DNA from: Cyclostephanos tholiformis | Lineage: Eukaryota; Bacillariophyta; Thalassiosirophyceae; Thalassiosirales; Thalassiosiraceae | NCBI GenBank assembly: GCA_036939975.1 | Contig: JALLPB010001134.1 | Coordinates: forward strand, 1 to 11,052 | Direction of reading: 5' to 3' | DNA: 11,052 bases | Shown: positions 8,671 to 11,052 of the stretch, piece by piece | Position numbering within the stretch: position 1 is the stretch's first letter | Layout of the letters: the number at the start of each line of letters is the position of its first letter | The notes under the pieces: model-generated | Database searches by the model: none | What the model was told of the DNA's origin: nothing | Seen by the model: only the letters and a program-made list of their open reading frames with translations | Made by a program: the position numbers and the translations under genes

Positions 8671-9197
8671 TATTGAATTAAATACATTGCTTTAGTAGAG
8701 CCCTTCCCTAGCCCCTCATCCACGTTGCCCATGCACCAGAACCAACGCTACTATCAAATTTGTTCCACTGGAGGGGGCAGAAGCTCGCCAAGGTGGTGAT
8801 TATTGCGTTTTGGTTGTGGTTGTGTTTTTGTACCATTATCGTACTGATTCCTACATGGAAAAGCTATGGGGTGGAGTTTTTTGTTCCCGCATGAACCTTT
8901 ATAACTGTTTACCTGTTAAAACAGTTGCATATGCAGGATTTGTAGAGAAAGAGAAATACCGACTATGTAGCAGTACTTTTTCTTGCAAATTGCTTACACA
9001 CCAGCATATTGTTTAAACACAGCACAACTGCACAGGGGTGCCTTGGACTTAGAATCTGCATTCAATGTAGCCTTCTCTACTACTGCCCTACCACTGGGTG
9101 CCTGCCATAATTAGTTTTTTCGCTTTTTTGTTCTCTTTTTAGTGAAATTTGTGCTCCAGAATTCTTTTTTTAGCAAGTCCAGATCGTTTACAAGGCC
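8671..9197. other. unassigned spacer
   Basis: The 68-codon frame at 8810-9016 has no recognisable domain. An 8-bp perfect inverted repeat, AACTGTTT/AAACAGTT, with a 7-base loop lies at 8903-8925. From about 9110 the DNA turns T-rich and leads into the inverted-repeat element at 9198. Confidence 0.45.
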
Positions 9198-9370
9198 TCT
9201 GTCACACCGATTATTCGGAATTCCGGATTATGCAAAATAGCAACAATACTTAAGGAAAATCTGTAGAAAAATTGTAGAAAATTGCTAAAACTTGCTAAAA
9301 ATATCGCTATTTTACATAATCAGCCCCCGATTATGCATAATCCAGGAGTCTGGATATTCGGTGTAACAGA
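9198..9370. mobile_element. MITE-like non-autonomous element with terminal inverted repeats
   Basis: The left end TCTGTCACACCGA (9198-9210) mirrors the right end TCGGTGTAACAGA (9358-9370) with one mismatch. Pairing continues inward imperfectly: GGATTATGCA pairs with TGCATAATCC, and CAAAATAGC near 9233-9241 pairs with GCTATTTTA at 9306-9314. The right arm is about 21 bases longer, because it contains its own hairpin, CATAATC/GATTATG. The left arm contains the palindrome CGGAATTCCG. The AT-rich core has GTAGAAAA and TTGCTAAAA repeats. It has no coding capacity. No convincing target-site duplication is visible, so its superfamily is unknown. Confidence 0.68.
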
Positions 9371-9763
9371 TTGCAGCAATATTGCAGAGATATCAAAAAC
9401 CTTGTGCCTACGACTGTCCGAATTCTTGAAAAAACTCTGGGAATGAGAAGTGAGACAAAAAATCTACCCGAGGTGTGTCTTCACAACACTTGAACAGATT
9501 TATTTTATTATATTTTTTTGTTGTCTCAAAGAAGACATGAGAAGGGAGATTAAATTTTTTACAGGAAGAAACACATCAGACTGCCATCTCAGCCCCCTTC
9601 TCATTTCTTTTTTGTGCAAAAACGAAAAAAAAACTGTGCCGACAAAAATCTGCTTGCAAATGGCGTGAAGAAACACGTCAGACTTTTTTCAGTCTCACCG
9701 GGGAAATTCCCTAACTGTTATTCAATGTTCAGACAGTCGTACATTTTAAGGTTTTTTAAAGTT
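9371..9763. other. unassigned spacer with a short direct repeat
   Basis: GAAGAAACAC(A/G)TCAGACT occurs at 9565-9582 and 9667-9684, 102 bases apart with one mismatch. GACAAAAA(A)TCT also occurs twice (near 9464 and 9641). Together they suggest a loose old duplication. The frames at 9450-9668 and 9614-9763 carry no recognisable domain. Confidence 0.5.
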
Positions 9764-9844
9764 TGTGATAAATGTGATATCTCATGCGACAAATGCGATA
9801 TCGCATGCGATATTGCATGCAATAAATGCGATAAATGCGACAAA
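9764..9844. repeat. 9-bp unit repeat (TGYGAYAAA/TGYGATATC) with nested palindromes
   Basis: Eighty-one bases are made of eight units of 9 bp, some followed by a 3-base spacer (TCA or GCA). In the plus frame they translate as CDK, CDIS, CDK, CDIA, CDIA, CNK, CDK, CDK, a strikingly regular Cys-Asp series inside the 94-codon frame 9614-9898. The units also form perfect palindromes: ATGCGATATCGCAT (9793-9806), TCGCATGCGA (9801-9810) and ATTGCATGCAAT (9812-9823). The surrounding frame does not look like a protein. A simple repeat that happens to be open is the likeliest reading. Confidence 0.72.
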
Positions 9845-9861
9845 TTTATCATTAAAATACA

Positions 9862-9960
9862 TGTTAAAGATGCATATCCACTTGCCTGGGGTGCATGAGC
9901 AATAAGTTTTGTACCGTTTTGCCCACTCCCCACACCCCTTCACCGTGCATGGGTAGTTTT
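9862..9960 (-). pseudogene. possible zinc-binding C-terminal remnant of a transposase
   Basis: Within the minus-strand frame 10015-9782 the residues NYPCTVKGCGEWAKRY and KTYCSCTPGKWICIF give the spacing C-x4-C-x10-C-x-C-x6-C (Cys 23, 28, 39, 41, 48). The 'TYC-x-C-x-PG-x-W-x-C' core resembles the Cys-rich tail found on piggyBac-like and related DDE transposases, where it is followed by another Cys and a His. Those last ligands are missing, and the frame runs into the 9-bp repeat. No catalytic block is visible on the same strand upstream. It is distinct from the zinc domain of the piggyBac remnant at the left end. It could be a chance match. Confidence 0.33.
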
Positions 9961-10200
9961 GGTACCGCTGTCTGGCGTTGCTAATCCCAAAACTTTGTTG
10001 CGTGAGGCGGAGCATTCATGAGCACGAAGACATGACTTCCCCTCCTGCAATGGTCACCATTGTGACCCCCCTGTGACTCTTTCCCCTCAGTCTTTGCCCA
10101 CGTGGCACCTCCCCTTCCGCAATCATCATTTTTGTCGATTTCCTGCCGCCCCCCCCTCTCCCCCCACCTCATGTTGATTGTTCAGTCCCTCTCCCCTCCA
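9961..10200. other. transition into the C-rich, CpG-rich region
   Basis: CpG becomes frequent compared with the rest of the window. A perfect 6-bp hairpin, GGTCAC/GTGACC with a CATT loop, lies at 10052-10067. Poly-C and CCCTC runs begin at about 10065. No gene is recognised. Confidence 0.45.
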
Positions 10201-10660
10201 ACACTCCAACACCAGCGCGCCGCTTTCCTTCTCGCTTTATGCCACCCCACCAATGCCCCCCTCCCCCCCACCTTTGCCCTGGGCAGCAAAAGCCCAGCTT
10301 GAGCTAATGCATCAGCAGCCTGGGCCGCGAATGCGCAGCTTGAGCTTACGCATCAGCAGCTCGACCCCGACCCCGACCCAACCCTGTGGCCCGACCCCGA
10401 TGCTGAACGAAACAAGTGACCGCTGCCACTGCCAGCACCTGCCAGTGCTGCGAGCATGCAGCACAAGCCGACACATTTGGCCACGGCCTGACCATGATGT
10501 GATTCGAGCAAAGCGAGCATCCCCCCTCCCCCGCCAGCACCGGCACCGCCAGCACCAGCGCCACCACCAACATCCACAGATGCATCGTCGCCATCATGCT
10601 GCACTGCCGCTGCACCACCGCTCCACCGCGTGGTGCGGTGCCATGGTTCATTATCGATTT
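10201..10660. other. CpG-rich, C-rich segment (CpG-island-like)
   Basis: About 28 CpG dinucleotides fall in 10321-10660, against one in 3481-4020. The segment includes GACCCC units (10363-10379 and near 10392) and Cys/His/Pro/Ala low-complexity frames on both strands. The 164-codon plus frame (10178-10672) is Pro-, Ser- and His-rich with no domain. The open frames on both strands here are what biased composition alone gives. An unmethylated promoter region, a younger insertion or a low-complexity exon are all possible. Confidence 0.5.
10278..10359. repeat. 41-bp tandem duplication
   Basis: Two adjacent 41-base units begin CCTGGGC and end GCATCAGCAG; they share CAGCTTGAGCT. They differ at six positions by my count. 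The second unit has CpG (CCGCGA, TGCGC, TACGC) where the first has none, so several differences may reflect CpG loss in unit 1. Confidence 0.75.
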
Positions 10661-10881
10661 TTGTGTCAGTGACAGAATGTGGGGAATTCTGTATGTTTTT
10701 TACTTATTCCCAAGTAGGATTTTGGCTAGGCGAGTTTTTTTTGGAAACAGTGTTTTTTTTACAATGAAAAAAGCCCATGGCATGCCAGGAGAATGCCCCG
10801 ACACGACATGCCGATATGCTGGGGGCCGACGTCGTCCGATGCAACCAGTAGAAAAGAGGGGTCGACGGTCATACTAGCACT
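10661..10881. other. unassigned stretch near the right edge
   Basis: It contains a 6-bp hairpin CAGAAT/ATTCTG (10673-10691). A 37-codon frame from the ATG at 10764 (MKKAHGMPGECPDTTCRY start) ends with a stop at 10875-10877; it is the tail of the frame 10596-10877. The frame is basic and Cys-containing but matches nothing I know. It may be non-coding. Confidence 0.4.
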
Positions 10882-11052
10882 AAAGAGTGGCTTTGGCTGA
10901 AAAAATAAAATCGCTCCCGCGAGCAATTCTTTTTATTAGTAGGAATTCGTATTGAGCAAAAACCACTCTTCTCTATGGTGTATTATTTACGATACTACCT
11001 ATTCGAGTGGTCTTAAACTCGAAATCAGGGACGAAATCCGGGGCGTCCCCGG
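10882..11052. repeat. cluster of hairpins at the right edge
   Basis: An outer pair AAGAGTGG (10883-10890)/CCACTCTT (10963-10970) encloses AATAAAA (10904-10910)/TTTTATT (10931-10937) and GCTC/GAGC with a CCGC loop (10913-10924), giving one nested imperfect stem of about 88 bases. A second hairpin, TTCGAGT/ACTCGAA, lies at 11002-11023. A third, CCGGGG-CGT-CCCCGG, ends the window at 11038-11052, and GGGACG/CGTCCC (11028-11049) is an alternative pairing to it. AATAAA at 10904 could be a polyadenylation signal, but no gene ends convincingly before it. The nested stem could equally be a small inverted-repeat element. Confidence 0.55.

Noticed and set aside
10178..10672. 164-codon plus-strand Pro/Ser/His-rich frame
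   Set aside because: Low-complexity product from GC-rich DNA. Minus-strand frames over the same bases are equally open, and no domain is visible.

Overview
The window looks like repeat-rich nuclear DNA from a eukaryote with no intact protein-coding gene. Four observations support this: broken class II transposases of eukaryotic families (piggyBac, pogo/Tigger), a sliver of a Ty3/gypsy-type integrase, long AT-rich spacers with degenerate satellites, and very strong CpG depletion beside TpG/CpA-rich sequence (one CpG in 3481-4020), as expected where CpG is methylated and decays. The host cannot be named from sequence alone. The Ty3-like integrase motif and the transposase styles recall elements of algae, stramenopiles and other aquatic microeukaryotes, but this is only a weak guess.

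Layout. 1-1020 is the C-terminal half of a piggyBac transposase, cut by the left edge and broken by frameshifts and a stop. 1260-1380 holds a two-copy 71-bp repeat. About 1560-2110 is a degenerate tandem repeat with a period near 30 bp. 2200-2940 is C-rich, then T/G-rich, low-complexity DNA. 3509-4372 and 5311-5757 are the two halves of one decayed pogo/Tigger transposase. They are separated by about 0.9 kb containing two copies of a roughly 190-bp dispersed repeat, with a 68-bp integrase fragment between them. 5760-7320 is mostly unassigned. 7321-7660 is a second, more decayed pogo fragment. A third copy of the 190-bp repeat lies at 8496-8670. 9198-9370 is a MITE-like inverted-repeat element. 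9764-9844 is a 9-bp-unit repeat that reads as CDK/CDI units, and a cysteine-rich transposase-like remnant lies beside it on the minus strand. About 10200-10660 is CpG-rich and C-rich and carries a 41-bp tandem duplication. The last 170 bp hold several hairpins.

The genes do not work together: this is a layered deposit of dead mobile elements. The main contrasts are the CpG-depleted transposon interior against the CpG-rich right end, which may lie near an active promoter or a younger insertion, and the small structured repeats. I see no convincing new biological system. The most useful leads are the three-copy 190-bp repeat, the 30-bp satellite, the MITE-like element and the palindromic 9-bp repeat.
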